64,000 bases of DNA from the NCBI GenBank assembly GCA_002163245.1, contig MAAL01000185.1, positions 43,369 to 107,368 of the forward strand, written 5' to 3'. Positions 1 through 9,416 of this stretch are shown here, piece after piece. The translations under genes were made by a program, and so were the position numbers. The stretch is from Gammaproteobacteria bacterium 42_54_T18 (GTDB lineage Bacteria; Pseudomonadota; Gammaproteobacteria; Pseudomonadales; Ketobacteraceae). The notes beneath the pieces were generated by a model. That model ran no database searches. It was not told where the DNA came from and saw only the letters and a program-made list of their open reading frames with translations. Every line of letters begins with the position of its first letter. Position 1 is the first letter of the stretch.

Positions 1-1077
1 AACATCTGTTGCAACTAACACTCTAAGCTTGCCGCTGCGAAAATCCTCTAATGTTCGCATGCGCTTCTGTTGTGGTATTTCACCAGAAAGAACGGCTGCT
101 CGAATATTCTTGCGCTTTAAGCGCTCCATTAGGGTTCGTGTTTCATCTCTTCGGTTGCAGAAAACGATGACACGCTCTAATTCTTTTTGCGTAATGATAT
201 TGTAGAGTAGTGTGAACTTCTCTTCGCTAGTGGTGATGTAGACATTTTTCTCTACATTGGAATTAGCAAGGCTTTCTGACTCAATCTCAATGTGGGTTGG
301 GTGAAATGTCCAACTTTCAGAAAGGTTAATGATGTCCTGGTTAAAGGTGGCACTAAATAATAGGGTTTGGCGGTATTCATTACGCGGTGCTTGGCGAATT
401 AGACGCTTTACATCAGGGATGAACCCCATGTCTAGCATGCGGTCGGCTTCATCAATAACAAGGAACTCGATTTCTGACAAAAATAACTTTTTGTTATTTA
501 AAAAATCAATCAAACGTCCGGGTGTACCGACAACGATATCAATGATTTCATTTTCTAATCGGTTTTGTTGTTTTTTATAGTCCATGCCACCCACAATGCT
601 CATCAATGTGAGAGGCGTGTGTTTGATAAGGTCAATGGCATCTTTCTCAATTTGCATGGCCAATTCTCGCGTGGGGGCGAGTATCAAAGTGCGAGGTTCG
701 CCGTTATAGCGCTCTCCTTGTTCGGGGCGTCTGAGCAAGGTGTTGATGACAGTGATAAGAAAGGCTGCGGTTTTCCCTGTACCAGTCTGGGCTTTACCAA
801 TGAGATCTTTGCCCTCAAGGCTGTGAGGTAGTGATTCTGCTTGAATCGAGCTGCAATGAGTAAAACCGATATCAGCGATGGCTTGCTGTAAGCGGGGATC
901 TAAATTTAAGTCGCTAAACGGGACTTTGGGTGGTGCAACGGGTTCCATGTTAACCGGCTCTGCTGCACTGTTATCTGAACTATTATCAGCAGTGTTTTCA
1001 GTGGCGCTTTGGTCGTTGCTAGGCGCCTCTGCTATTGGTGTAGCGGTTGTTTGGTTTTCTGGTGATTCTTGTTGCAT
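1..1077 (-). CDS. rhlB: DEAD-box ATP-dependent RNA helicase, RhlB-like (3' end outside window)
   Basis: ATP-dependent RNA unwinding; RhlB-type enzymes work with the RNA degradosome. The reading frame is open from an ATG at 1077 down to base 1, so 359 codons are visible and the last part of the second RecA domain is missing. Residues 1-50 are a low-complexity Q/E/T/S/A-rich extension. Then come a Q-motif region, Walker A AQTGTGKT, PTRELA, GTPGRLIDF, DEAD at residues 209-212 (VIDEADRMLDMGF), SAT (LLFSATF), and the start of domain 2 (VIVFCNRRDE, then VLVATDV at the edge). The order and wording match the RhlB subgroup better than RhlE or SrmB, but the diagnostic C-terminus is not visible. It lies 24 bp downstream of the mocA-like gene on the same strand, probably by chance rather than function. 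Confidence 0.85.
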   Translation of the reverse strand, partial: MQQESPENQTTATPIAEAPSNDQSATENTADNSSDNSAAEPVNMEPVAPPKVPFSDLNLDPRLQQAIADIGFTHCSSIQAESLPHSLEGKDLIGKAQTGTGKTAAFLITVINTLLRRPEQGERYNGEPRTLILAPTRELAMQIEKDAIDLIKHTPLTLMSIVGGMDYKKQQNRLENEIIDIVVGTPGRLIDFLNNKKLFLSEIEFLVIDEADRMLDMGFIPDVKRLIRQAPRNEYRQTLLFSATFNQDIINLSESWTFHPTHIEIESESLANSNVEKNVYITTSEEKFTLLYNIITQKELERVIVFCNRRDETRTLMERLKRKNIRAAVLSGEIPQQKRMRTLEDFRSGKLRVLVATDV

Positions 1078-1101
1078 TAGAACTCTTTGTCATCAAACTG
1101 T

Positions 1102-1701
1102 TTAAGGTGGTCTATTTAAGTCAGATGGGCGGTCAATGTCTAGTACTATTCCATAATCCGAGGTTTCCATGGAATAAAGCATGTCTTTATGTCGAGAAAT
1201 AATACATTTTGCTCCTTTGTCCCCTGTTAATGCTAACAACTCTTGCTTGAAGCGTTGTTGGAATCCTACAGGATGTCCCGATATTTGAGGTGGAGAGATG
1301 GTGGGGGTAGTGGGTCTCACGATGACATGGTTGTGCAGTTTGTTTGCAATGTTTTGATAAGTGCTCAGCAAAATCCAAGGCATGTCCCCAAGGCAAATAA
1401 CCCAGCCGTTCCAATCCTTTGTTTGCTCAATGCCATAAGCCAAACTAGCCCCCATTCCTAGATGGGCTGCATCAAAGGGGATCTTATGGATACGGTATGC
1501 GGAAATGCAACGAGAAAGTTCAGTGTTGTCGTGCTCATAAACAATAGCAACAGGGTGATCGAGAGTCGTTAATGTATCTAAGCAATGCTGAATTACCGGT
1601 TTGTTATCCAGCATTGCCGTTAGTTTGTTGCCGCCAAAGCGCCTTCCTTGGCCTGCAGCAAGTATTAAAAAACCGGGATAGCGTTGCTTTGAACGTTGCA
1701 T
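1102..1701 (-). CDS. mocA: MocA-like molybdenum cofactor cytidylyltransferase (NTP transferase family)
   Basis: Predicted to join CMP to molybdopterin, giving the MCD form of the cofactor used by xanthine-oxidase-family hydroxylases. 199 aa, the usual length. The N-terminal nucleotide-binding loop LAAGQGRRFGGNKL (residues 13-26) is the family signature. Further motifs are CLGDMPW (acidic metal site) and ISGHPVGF near residues 140-147. MobA (GTP-using) shares the fold, so CTP specificity is inferred mainly from context: the gene directly follows the two structural genes of a molybdenum hydroxylase (36 bp gap) on the same strand. No xdhC-like maturation chaperone gene is present in the window. 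Confidence 0.85.
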   Translation of the reverse strand: MQRSKQRYPGFLILAAGQGRRFGGNKLTAMLDNKPVIQHCLDTLTTLDHPVAIVYEHDNTELSRCISAYRIHKIPFDAAHLGMGASLAYGIEQTKDWNGWVICLGDMPWILLSTYQNIANKLHNHVIVRPTTPTISPPQISGHPVGFQQRFKQELLALTGDKGAKCIISRHKDMLYSMETSDYGIVLDIDRPSDLNRPP

Positions 1702-1737
1702 TGGCTGTTATGTGAACTCTTTGGTGAGACGCCGCGC

Positions 1738-3948
1738 TTAACTGTTCAGCGTGAGTGGTAGCGAACGTAACCGCTTCCCTGTTGCTGCGAATATCGCATT
1801 GGCGATTGCTGGAGCGACTACAGGTACTGCGGGCTCTCCGACGCCGGTAGGGGCATCGCTACTTGGGATAATGTGTACTTCAATTTCAGGTACTTCATTC
1901 ATTCGTAAGAGTTCATAATTATGGAAGTTAGTTTCTTGAACCTCGCCATCCTTGATGCTGATTTTTCCTTTCAGTGCCTGTGTTAGCCCAAAGATAATGC
2001 CGCCTGACATTTGAGCTTTGACAATATCGGGGTTAATGGTTTGGCCGCAATGTACTGCGCAAGTGATTTTGTGAACCTTTACGCTGTTATTGTGAATAGA
2101 TATTTCCGCAAGTAGAGCAACATAACTTTTAAAGGAATGATGAACCGCGATACCTTGGAATCTTGGGTTTGGTGTATTGCCTTGAGAAGGCTTTCCCCAG
2201 TGGCCTTTATCTGCAACGGTTGATAGCACTTGTGTCATTTTTGCGTTGTTCTTTAAAAGCTCCAGGCGAAATTGATAAGCATCTCTTGTGCTCGCATGGG
2301 CTAATTCATCAATAAAACTTTCTATAAAAAAGCCATTGTAGGAATGCCCAACGGAACGCCAGAACCCTACTCGTAGTCCTGGATCGTACTGGACGTGTCG
2401 AACTGCGAAATTTTCTATTTCGTAAAGGCTGTCTGATGCGCCTTCAACACTGGTTTCATCCAATAAAAGGTCGCCGTAAACGGTTGGACCAAGGGAGCCA
2501 ACGGCTTTGACCATACCGTCTGGCAGCCATGCGGGTAGCACAACAGCGGAGGCTTCTTTAAAGGTGTAAGGCATAATGTTTGGGCTGGCGCTTTTGTAGT
2601 ACAAGGCGTCGACTTGCCCTTGTGCATTAAGGCTACCTTTTAATTGTGCTACTGCCGCCGGCCGATAAAAATCATTTTTAATATCATCTTCACGAGACCA
2701 AATTAACTGGATAGGAAGCCCCGATTCTTTGGCTATATGAACTGCTTCTTCAACAAAGTCTTGATTTAAGCGGCGGCCAAAACCCCCACCTATTAATGTT
2801 GTGTTGATAGTGATTTGGCTGCGACGTAGCCCTGATGCATGTTCTGCGGCCGCCGCTGCGATGTCGGGCCCCTGTGTTGGTGCCCATACTTCGCAATGAT
2901 CGCTGTTTAATACGACGCTGCAGTTCATCGGTTCCATCGTGGCGTGTGCCAAGTAGGGAACGCGATACTCTGCCTCGATCACCTGTTGGGCTGCTTCAAA
3001 AGCTGAATCGGTATTACCGTCATCTCTGGCTGTTTTTCCGCTGTTATTTTTTAGTGCGTTGCGATAACCCTCAAGAATACTCGCGTCGGAAAATTTGGAG
3101 AACTTGGGTTTGTCCCATTCGATGGTAAGTTTTTTTGCTGCCTCTTTGGCTTGCCACCAACTAATAGCAATAACTGCAACGCCATTGGGGATAGCGACGA
3201 TTTTTTTAACACCAGGCATATCAAATGCCCCGTTGGCATCCCAACTCTTTACTGTGCCACCAATAACAGGGCAACGAACCACAGATGCTTTTAAGCAACC
3301 TTTTGGCGCGGAATCAATACCAAATCGAGCGGTACCTTTGGTTTTCATCGGGGTATCAAGGCGAATGCTTGGTTTGCCTATCTTCTGGAATTGATCTGGT
3401 GTTTTGAGTGTTACAGAAGGCACGGAAAGGTCTTTCGCAATATCAACGAGCTCTCCGTAGGTAAAGCTGTATTTCTGATAATGCGCTTTACCGCTTCGGA
3501 TTAGGACGGCTTCCGGCTTAACGTTCCAGCGCTTTGCCGCCGCCTTACGTAGCATTTCTCTTGCAGTGGCTGCAACGGTACGTAAAGGAATCCAGTTTGT
3601 GGCGGTGCTGCTACTGCCCCCAGTAATCTGAATGCCGTATAAAGGGTTTACATAATCGGTATGTACACCACTTGTTTTCACCTCAATATGATGAGCCTCT
3701 ACTTCCAATTCCTCAGCAATAAGAGTGGTTAGCCCTGTCATGGTTCCTTGTCCCATCTCTGTGCGATGCAGATAAAACAAGATGCGATTGTCTGGGGTCA
3801 ATTCGAGCCAAGCATTCGCGTGCCAGCTATTGTGACTATGATGGGGTGAATTGCTAGCGCACCCACTAAGCGGGAGGGAGAATGCTAAACCGGTTCCAGT
3901 GAGGCCAGCGGCTTTGAGAAAATTTCTACGACTAGTTGTAGTATTCAT
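1738..3948 (-). CDS. Molybdopterin-binding large subunit of an aldehyde/isoquinoline-oxidoreductase-type enzyme (IorB-like)
   Basis: Large catalytic subunit of the xanthine oxidase family, most like isoquinoline 1-oxidoreductase beta subunits; it hydroxylates N-heterocycles or oxidises aldehydes, with the real substrate unknown. 736 aa. The N-terminus has a twin-arginine motif (SRRNFLKAAG) and a hydrophobic stretch ending in LSGC, which fits a lipobox. The protein is therefore likely exported folded and anchored as a lipoprotein. Family motifs include EMGQGTMTGL, GGFGRRLNQDF and the C-terminal TGVGEP, whose Glu (about residue 705) is the catalytic base. It sits 10 bp after the 2Fe-2S subunit gene. 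Many relatives have a third gene for a c-type cytochrome acceptor; none is seen here. Confidence 0.9.
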   Translation of the reverse strand: MNTTTSRRNFLKAAGLTGTGLAFSLPLSGCASNSPHHSHNSWHANAWLELTPDNRILFYLHRTEMGQGTMTGLTTLIAEELEVEAHHIEVKTSGVHTDYVNPLYGIQITGGSSSTATNWIPLRTVAATAREMLRKAAAKRWNVKPEAVLIRSGKAHYQKYSFTYGELVDIAKDLSVPSVTLKTPDQFQKIGKPSIRLDTPMKTKGTARFGIDSAPKGCLKASVVRCPVIGGTVKSWDANGAFDMPGVKKIVAIPNGVAVIAISWWQAKEAAKKLTIEWDKPKFSKFSDASILEGYRNALKNNSGKTARDDGNTDSAFEAAQQVIEAEYRVPYLAHATMEPMNCSVVLNSDHCEVWAPTQGPDIAAAAAEHASGLRRSQITINTTLIGGGFGRRLNQDFVEEAVHIAKESGLPIQLIWSREDDIKNDFYRPAAVAQLKGSLNAQGQVDALYYKSASPNIMPYTFKEASAVVLPAWLPDGMVKAVGSLGPTVYGDLLLDETSVEGASDSLYEIENFAVRHVQYDPGLRVGFWRSVGHSYNGFFIESFIDELAHASTRDAYQFRLELLKNNAKMTQVLSTVADKGHWGKPSQGNTPNPRFQGIAVHHSFKSYVALLAEISIHNNSVKVHKITCAVHCGQTINPDIVKAQMSGGIIFGLTQALKGKISIKDGEVQETNFHNYELLRMNEVPEIEVHIIPSSDAPTGVGEPAVPVVAPAIANAIFAATGKRLRSLPLTLNS

Positions 3949-3958
3949 GGTGAGCCCC

Positions 3959-4489
3959 TTAACTGGAAAGATCAGATTGGAAGTTTGCCGTTAATGGCAC
4001 AGTTGATACATTCGACGAGGCAGGCGAGGCAAGGTGTTTTGCAGCATCATGAATTGCTTGGCGGATTTTTGGATAGGTACCGCAGCGGCAAATGTTGCCT
4101 GACATTGCTTGGGTAATATCATCGTCGGTTGGTGAGGTGTTTTTTGCGAGTAATGCACTGGCAGACATTATCTGTCCCGGTTGACAGTAACCGCATTGTG
4201 GCACGTTATTTTTTATCCATGCTTGCTGAACGGGGTGTTCGTCTGTTTCAGTATTTCCCTGCAAACCTTCAATGGTGGTGACCTGTTTACCTTTTGCTTC
4301 TGAAACCGGAGTGATACAAGAACGTATGGCAATACCATCTAAATGTACGGTGCAGGCTCCACACAATCCTTGGCCGCAGCCAAATTTGGTACCTTGTAAT
4401 TGCACAATGTCGCGGATGACCCACAGCAAAGGCATGGCAGGATCTGCATCAACACTGAGGTCGTTGCCGTTAAGTGAAAATGTGATCAT
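3959..4489 (-). CDS. 2Fe-2S subunit of the molybdenum hydroxylase (IorA-like)
   Basis: Small electron-transfer subunit carrying two [2Fe-2S] clusters that pass electrons from the molybdenum site. 176 aa. The plant-ferredoxin cluster is seen as [16 protein letters not shown] with a later Cys (RSCITP); the second, all-helical domain has CGYCQPGQ and NICRCGTY. No signal peptide is present, so if the partner is exported by Tat this subunit must travel with it. It is the first gene of the operon and the cupin gene upstream is about 100 bp away. A roughly 25-aa Ser/Thr/Ala-rich tail follows the second cluster domain. Confidence 0.93.
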   Translation of the reverse strand: MITFSLNGNDLSVDADPAMPLLWVIRDIVQLQGTKFGCGQGLCGACTVHLDGIAIRSCITPVSEAKGKQVTTIEGLQGNTETDEHPVQQAWIKNNVPQCGYCQPGQIMSASALLAKNTSPTDDDITQAMSGNICRCGTYPKIRQAIHDAAKHLASPASSNVSTVPLTANFQSDLSS

Positions 4490-4591
4490 GGTTATCTCTC
4501 CGTCAGTAGCGAACAGAGATTGTTATACAGAAAAGCAGGGATTACAAATAGCTTGATGTTTTGTTAGTGAGACAGATAGTTGTGGGTATGG

Positions 4592-4966
4592 TTATTTTGG
4601 TGTCTGATCAAACCAAAACTCAATTACAGTACAATCTGACACGTAATGAAGAGAATGCTCTGTGTTTGAAGGGATACGGAACCACTCTCCTGCATGAATA
4701 TCTAGTGTCTTATCATTGATGGTTAGGTGAATGGCCCCTGAGATCAAACGGTTTTTTACATCTTTCAAACTAATGAGCTTGCCCGTGTCTGTCCCTTTTT
4801 CATAACTCGTAAACATGACGTTGCAGTTGTGAGGACCTAAGTGAAAGATGTCCGCAGCATTTGCATTTTTATGTAGTATTTCAATGGGTTGAAAAAGACT
4901 CATGGCAGTATCGGTTAGGTGAATTGCAATCGCTTTATCTAAGCTTAGCCTAGAATAAATAAACAT
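4592..4966 (-). CDS. Small single-domain cupin protein
   Basis: 124-aa protein with one cupin barrel. The second cupin motif is clear: GEWFRIPSNTEHSLHYVS, with the conserved Gly, Pro and His. The first motif is degenerate (around KGTDTGKLI) and lacks the usual His-X-His, so metal binding may be weak or absent. The sequence ends EFWFDQTPK. An internal Met at 4900 (MSLFQPIEIL) gives a more typical length and could be the true start; neither start has a strong ribosome-binding site. It lies just upstream of the hydroxylase genes on the same strand, but a shared role is only a guess. Confidence 0.6.
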   Translation of the reverse strand: MFIYSRLSLDKAIAIHLTDTAMSLFQPIEILHKNANAADIFHLGPHNCNVMFTSYEKGTDTGKLISLKDVKNRLISGAIHLTINDKTLDIHAGEWFRIPSNTEHSLHYVSDCTVIEFWFDQTPK

Positions 4967-5138
4967 CCAGTAAGGGCCTGGAATCTAGGGTTTCAAGCGT
5001 AATAACGTGGGTATCACGGGTAGACAAGGATGCCTGGTAAGAACCGCGGGTTAGGCTAGGCTTTAAAAAAGGATACCTTTAGGGGCGCGTGAAAAGCACG
5101 CTTTGATAACGGTGGATAATTGTTAGCAGTGGGAACTG

Positions 5139-8100
5139 ATGAAACAAGATAATGGACTGAGTCCGCCTCATGAAATGAAAAGAAGCTATCACTCGCTTTC
5201 CCGTAGCCTGGTACTGTGGTTTTTGTTGTTGGCTTTATTGCCATTGACGTTGGTGTCATTTATCAGTTACCAACAAGCCCGTAGTAGCCTAACGTCTGCA
5301 ACTATTGATAATTTAGAGAAAATTGCAGAAAAAAAATGTTGGGTTTATTGAAAACTGGTTTGACTACCGGGTTATGGACATTAATGTGCAGGCGGAGTCC
5401 CAGTCCAATATTGCATTGTTGGAAGGGTTGGTCGAAGGGTGGCAAAAAAGCGGAAAGACTCTGAACGCTTACGTTAAAAGCTATGACTGGGCGAAACGAA
5501 TAGATGTATCGTATGATGATTTGACCAATTTGACGCGACAGTATGATTATGTTGTGGATGTTTTTCTCATTGATGATCAAGGTAATATTCTTTTTAGTAC
5601 GGCCTATGCGCCAGATCTTGGCACTAATTTCTTCAACGGCCCTTATTCAACAACTCGATTTGCCAATACAGTAAAGGGGTCGCTGAGTTCTGGGCATACC
5701 CGTTTTTCAGACTTTGAGCGATATGCGCCCTCAATTATTGCACGTCGAATTACTAGCCCAATCGTTGCTCTTGTGGTTGCTACGAAAGCCGTGACGAAAG
5801 CGGATGTTGATAAGGACGGTGTTCAACAAGTTTTTGTAGATGCCGAAAATGAGATAGGGGCTTTAGCCGAAGCGTTTAATCAAATGGTGGTCACCCGAGG
5901 GGAGTATGAAACTGCTCTTGAAGATAAAACGCATCAAATGAAAATGGCATTGAGTGAATTGGAAGAGCAAAAATATGCATTAGACCAGCATGCGATTGTT
6001 GCGATAACCGATATTCGAGGGACGATAACATTTGTCAATCAGCGGTTCGTTGATATTAGTGGGTATCAGGAAAGTGAATTGATTGGAGAAAACCATCGCA
6101 TGCTGAATTCTGGCCTGCATGATGAGGTTTTTTGGCGCGACATGTACCTTAAGGTTAGCCATGGCGAAGTGTGGCATTCGGAGGTATGTAATCGGGTAAA
6201 GAAAGGGTGTTTTTACTGGGTAGATACCACTATTGTGCCGTTTCTTGATGAACAGGGTAAACCGCAAAGTTATATTGCCATTCGTACTGAAATTACCAAG
6301 AGCAAAGAAGCGGAACAGGCATTAATTCATGCGAAAGAAGGTGCTGAGAGTGCAGCCCTAGCCAAAAGTGAGTTCTTAGCTAGCATGAGTCATGAGATAC
6401 GTACACCGATGAACGGTGTGTTGGGTATGCTGGGTTTGCTGCAAAATACCGAGTTAACCGCAGACCAGCAGCGCAAAACTAGCGTTGCACAGTCTAGCGC
6501 GAAAGCGCTATTAACGGTGATTAACGATATTCTGGATTTTTCTAAAGTCGACGTGGGTAAGTTAGAGCTGGAGGAGCTTGATTTCGATATGCGGCATTTG
6601 TTTGAAGAATTTGTCGAATCCATGGGGTTACGTGTTGAAGAAAAAGGTACGGAATTGATTTTGGATACGGTGGATATGAATTCGCCTCGAGTAAAAGGCG
6701 ACCCAGGGCGTATTCGGCAGATTCTAGTGAATTTGGTGGGAAATGCTATTAAATTTACTCAGGGTGGAGAAATTGTTGTACGGGCAAGGCTACAACAAGT
6801 TGGGCCAGATGAGTCTGTTTTGAGCTGCTCTGTTCGTGATACTGGTATTGGAATTCCCGATGATAAAAGAAAATGCTTGTTTGATGCATTTACACAAGTG
6901 GACGTATCTACAACGCGAGAGTACGGCGGCACAGGCCTAGGCCTTTCCATTGTTAAGCGGCTTTGTGAGTTGATGGGAGGCAGCATTAGTGTCGCGTCTG
7001 AAGTGGGGGGAGGTTCTTGTTTTGAGTTTATTATTTTGGTGAAAAATAGCGATAGAGAATTGCTGGTTCATCCTAAAATTAACGTAGATGAATTGTCATT
7101 ACTTATTGTTGATGATAATGCAACAAATCGAATGGTGATGCGAGAACAATTGGAGAATTGGGGGGCGCATGTGGAAGAGGCTGAAGATGGCGTATCTGCA
7201 TTAGCCGTATTAAAAGAACGACCACAGCCGTTTGATATTGCATTACTTGATATGCAAATGCCAGGAATGAATGGTGCTGAGTTAGGGCGTGCAATTCAGT
7301 CTGACAAGGCATTTAATAGTATTAAACTAATCAAGAGGTCGCATTGGGTGTGTTAGAAGGGATGGGGCTACAAGCTGATGTTGCTAATGATGGGGTTGAG
7401 GCTCTGCATGCGTTAAGTGAAGCTCCCGAGAAGAATGGGTTTGATTTGATCTTGATGGATTGTCAAATGCCTGAGATGGATGGCTATGAAGCGACAGGAA
7501 ATATTCGCGCAGGGAAGGTCGGTGAGAGAAATAAAGCGCTGCCTATTGTTGCGATGACGGCAAACGCGATGATGGGGGATAAAGAAAAATGTTTGGCTGC
7601 TGGCATGAGTGATTATTTGACTAAGCCATTGGAACAGGATGAGTTGAAAAAGACGTTATGCCAATGGTTAAATGTTGCGGCGGCATCGGATTCGGGTGGA
7701 GGTGCAGCGGGTAATGTCGAGTCGAGAGACGTTAAGGTTTTATCTCATTTACCGAAAAATGATTCGCTTGTATGGGATAAAACTTCTGCATTAAAACGGT
7801 TGGGTGGAAAAGAGAAAAATTTAAAGAAGCTAATTACACTGTTTTATCGAGATATGCCATCGCAAATTGAGGCTCTTGAGAAAGCGTGTCTTACTGAAGG
7901 ACTACATGATATTTTGCATTCAGCTCATACGATTAAGGGTGTGGCTGCTAATCTCAGTGGTTTGGATTTACAGAAAATAGCAGGCGAATTAGAAAAGTCT
8001 GCACGGTCGAATGATCGGATGCATGTAGATGTATTGATACCTAAAGTGAAAGCGTCGTATAAAGTGTTGGTACAGGAGTTTTCTCATTATGTTGACCCTG

Positions 8101-8366
8101 ACAAAGAAAAAGAGAAAGAGAATCTTGCTTTAGAGCCGTTATCATCTGATAAGTTGACAACGATACTGGGGGAACTGTCGTTAAATCTGCGGGCTGGAAA
8201 TTTCATTGATGTGGAAATGTTGAACTCATTGCATAAAGGTCATATTGATGAAATTGTGCAAACACAATTAGATCGTTTGTTGGAGCAAGTGGAGATGTTT
8301 GATACTGTTGCTGCCAGTCGTACATTGGATGACGTGGTCGTTGCTGCAGGTTTAACTCTCGAGTGA
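5139..8366 (+). pseudogene. Broken hybrid sensor histidine kinase (sensor-HAMP-PAS-HisKA-HATPase-REC-REC-Hpt)
   Basis: Remnant of a large membrane phosphorelay kinase. The start (5139 or 5175) encodes a TM helix and the beginning of an extracytoplasmic sensor, then the frame breaks at a run of eight A (5329-5336). With seven A the sequence reads on smoothly into the next frame (IAEKNVGFIENW). Near 5731-5740 the sensor domain jumps straight into a HAMP domain (ARRITSPIVAL) with no second TM helix, as after an in-frame deletion. HAMP, PAS, H-box (MSHEIRTPMNGV, His codon 6391), N-box and GTGLGLS are intact. The first receiver (LDMQMPG) is cut at about 7329, where the reading continues one frame over as NQEVALGVLEGMG, the middle of a second receiver's first helix. 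The end of REC1 and start of REC2 are therefore gone. The second receiver's Asp and Lys and an Hpt domain (HSAHTIKG) follow to 8366. A normal relative would be several hundred residues longer. Confidence 0.85.
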
Positions 8367-8408
8367 AGGTGTAGTTATAGGTTGGAGCCTATAAAGGAGG
8401 GTGTTTTT

Positions 8409-9329
8409 TTGAATGAATATGCATTGGGCGATTCAATGTTAGATCTGTCTAAACAAGATAAACCTGTGGTTTTGATTGTGGATGATGTCCCGGGCAATAT
8501 TCAGGTTTTGGCCAGTTGTCTAAAGGATAGTTATCAGATAAAGGTAGCGACCAGCGGAGCTCGTTGTTTGGAATTGGCAGAAATTAGTCCTGAGCCGGAT
8601 TTAATTTTGCTGGATATTCTTATGCCTAATCTGGATGGTTACGAGGTGTGTAAGCAGTTAAAACAAAATGAAGCTACGCGACATATATCTGTGATTTTTG
8701 TTACTGCAAAAGATAACGATAAAGAGGAAGAAAAAGGACTTTCTCTTGGTGCGGTGGATTATATTACTAAACCAATTCGCCCCGCGATTGTTGTTGCTAG
8801 GGTAAAGACTCATGTTACGTTGAAACAACAATATGACTTGTTGGCCCGTATGGCAATGCGAGATCAGTTAACCGGTCTGTATAACCGGCATTACTTGTTG
8901 GATGCCGCATGCCGTAAAGTTGCCCGCGCGATGCGTCACCGATATTCAATATGTTTATTGATGATAGATGTGGATCATTTTAAAAAAATTAATGATGAGC
9001 ACGGCCATTTGATAGGCGATGAGGTACTAAAAGGTATCGCTACGTTGATGGATACCTGTTCACGGCAAGAAGATGTTGTTGCGCGCTTTGGCGGTGAGGA
9101 ATTTGTGGTTTTGTTGGGGCATTGTGAAATAACCAGTGCGCTAGAAAAGGCGCAATACCTGCTGGATTCTATTGAACGATTAAAACCGGGAGGTATTGAT
9201 GTGACGGTAAGTATCGGTGTTGCTGAGTTATCATCAAATGGTGAAACCTTTGCAGACTTGCTTGGCCGGGCAGACTTGGCGTTATACCGAGCTAAAGAGA
9301 GCGGGCGAAATCGAGTTGAGGGTTCTTGA
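8409..9329 (+). CDS. Response regulator with GGDEF diguanylate cyclase domain (PleD/WspR-like)
   Basis: Makes cyclic di-GMP when its receiver is phosphorylated. The receiver (about residues 20-135) has the acidic pair VDDVPGN, the phospho-Asp in LLDILMPNLDGYE, Thr in VIFVTAKD and Lys in ITKPIRP. The GGDEF domain (from about 150) has RDQLTGLYNRHYL and an active-site GGEEF. The inhibitory site RQED sits at the PleD spacing before it, so product feedback is expected. I place the start at a TTG at 8409, because AAAGGAGG (8393-8400) lies 8 bp upstream; the first ATG in frame is at 8436. It follows the broken hybrid kinase by 42 bp and was probably its partner, so it may have lost its phosphodonor. 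Confidence 0.92.
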   Translation: MNEYALGDSMLDLSKQDKPVVLIVDDVPGNIQVLASCLKDSYQIKVATSGARCLELAEISPEPDLILLDILMPNLDGYEVCKQLKQNEATRHISVIFVTAKDNDKEEEKGLSLGAVDYITKPIRPAIVVARVKTHVTLKQQYDLLARMAMRDQLTGLYNRHYLLDAACRKVARAMRHRYSICLLMIDVDHFKKINDEHGHLIGDEVLKGIATLMDTCSRQEDVVARFGGEEFVVLLGHCEITSALEKAQYLLDSIERLKPGGIDVTVSIGVAELSSNGETFADLLGRADLALYRAKESGRNRVEGS

Positions 9330-9416
9330 TGGGGATATGGGGTTCGTCGATGTTTCCGGTTATTTTTTTGATTGCTTCCTAGGTTGTTACTCTTGATAAG
9401 TTGAGCATGCTAAGGA

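Noticed and set aside
5139..8366. Programmed frameshifting to make one long kinase
   Set aside because: The A8 run could allow it, but the missing TM helix and the truncated receivers cannot be repaired by frameshifting.
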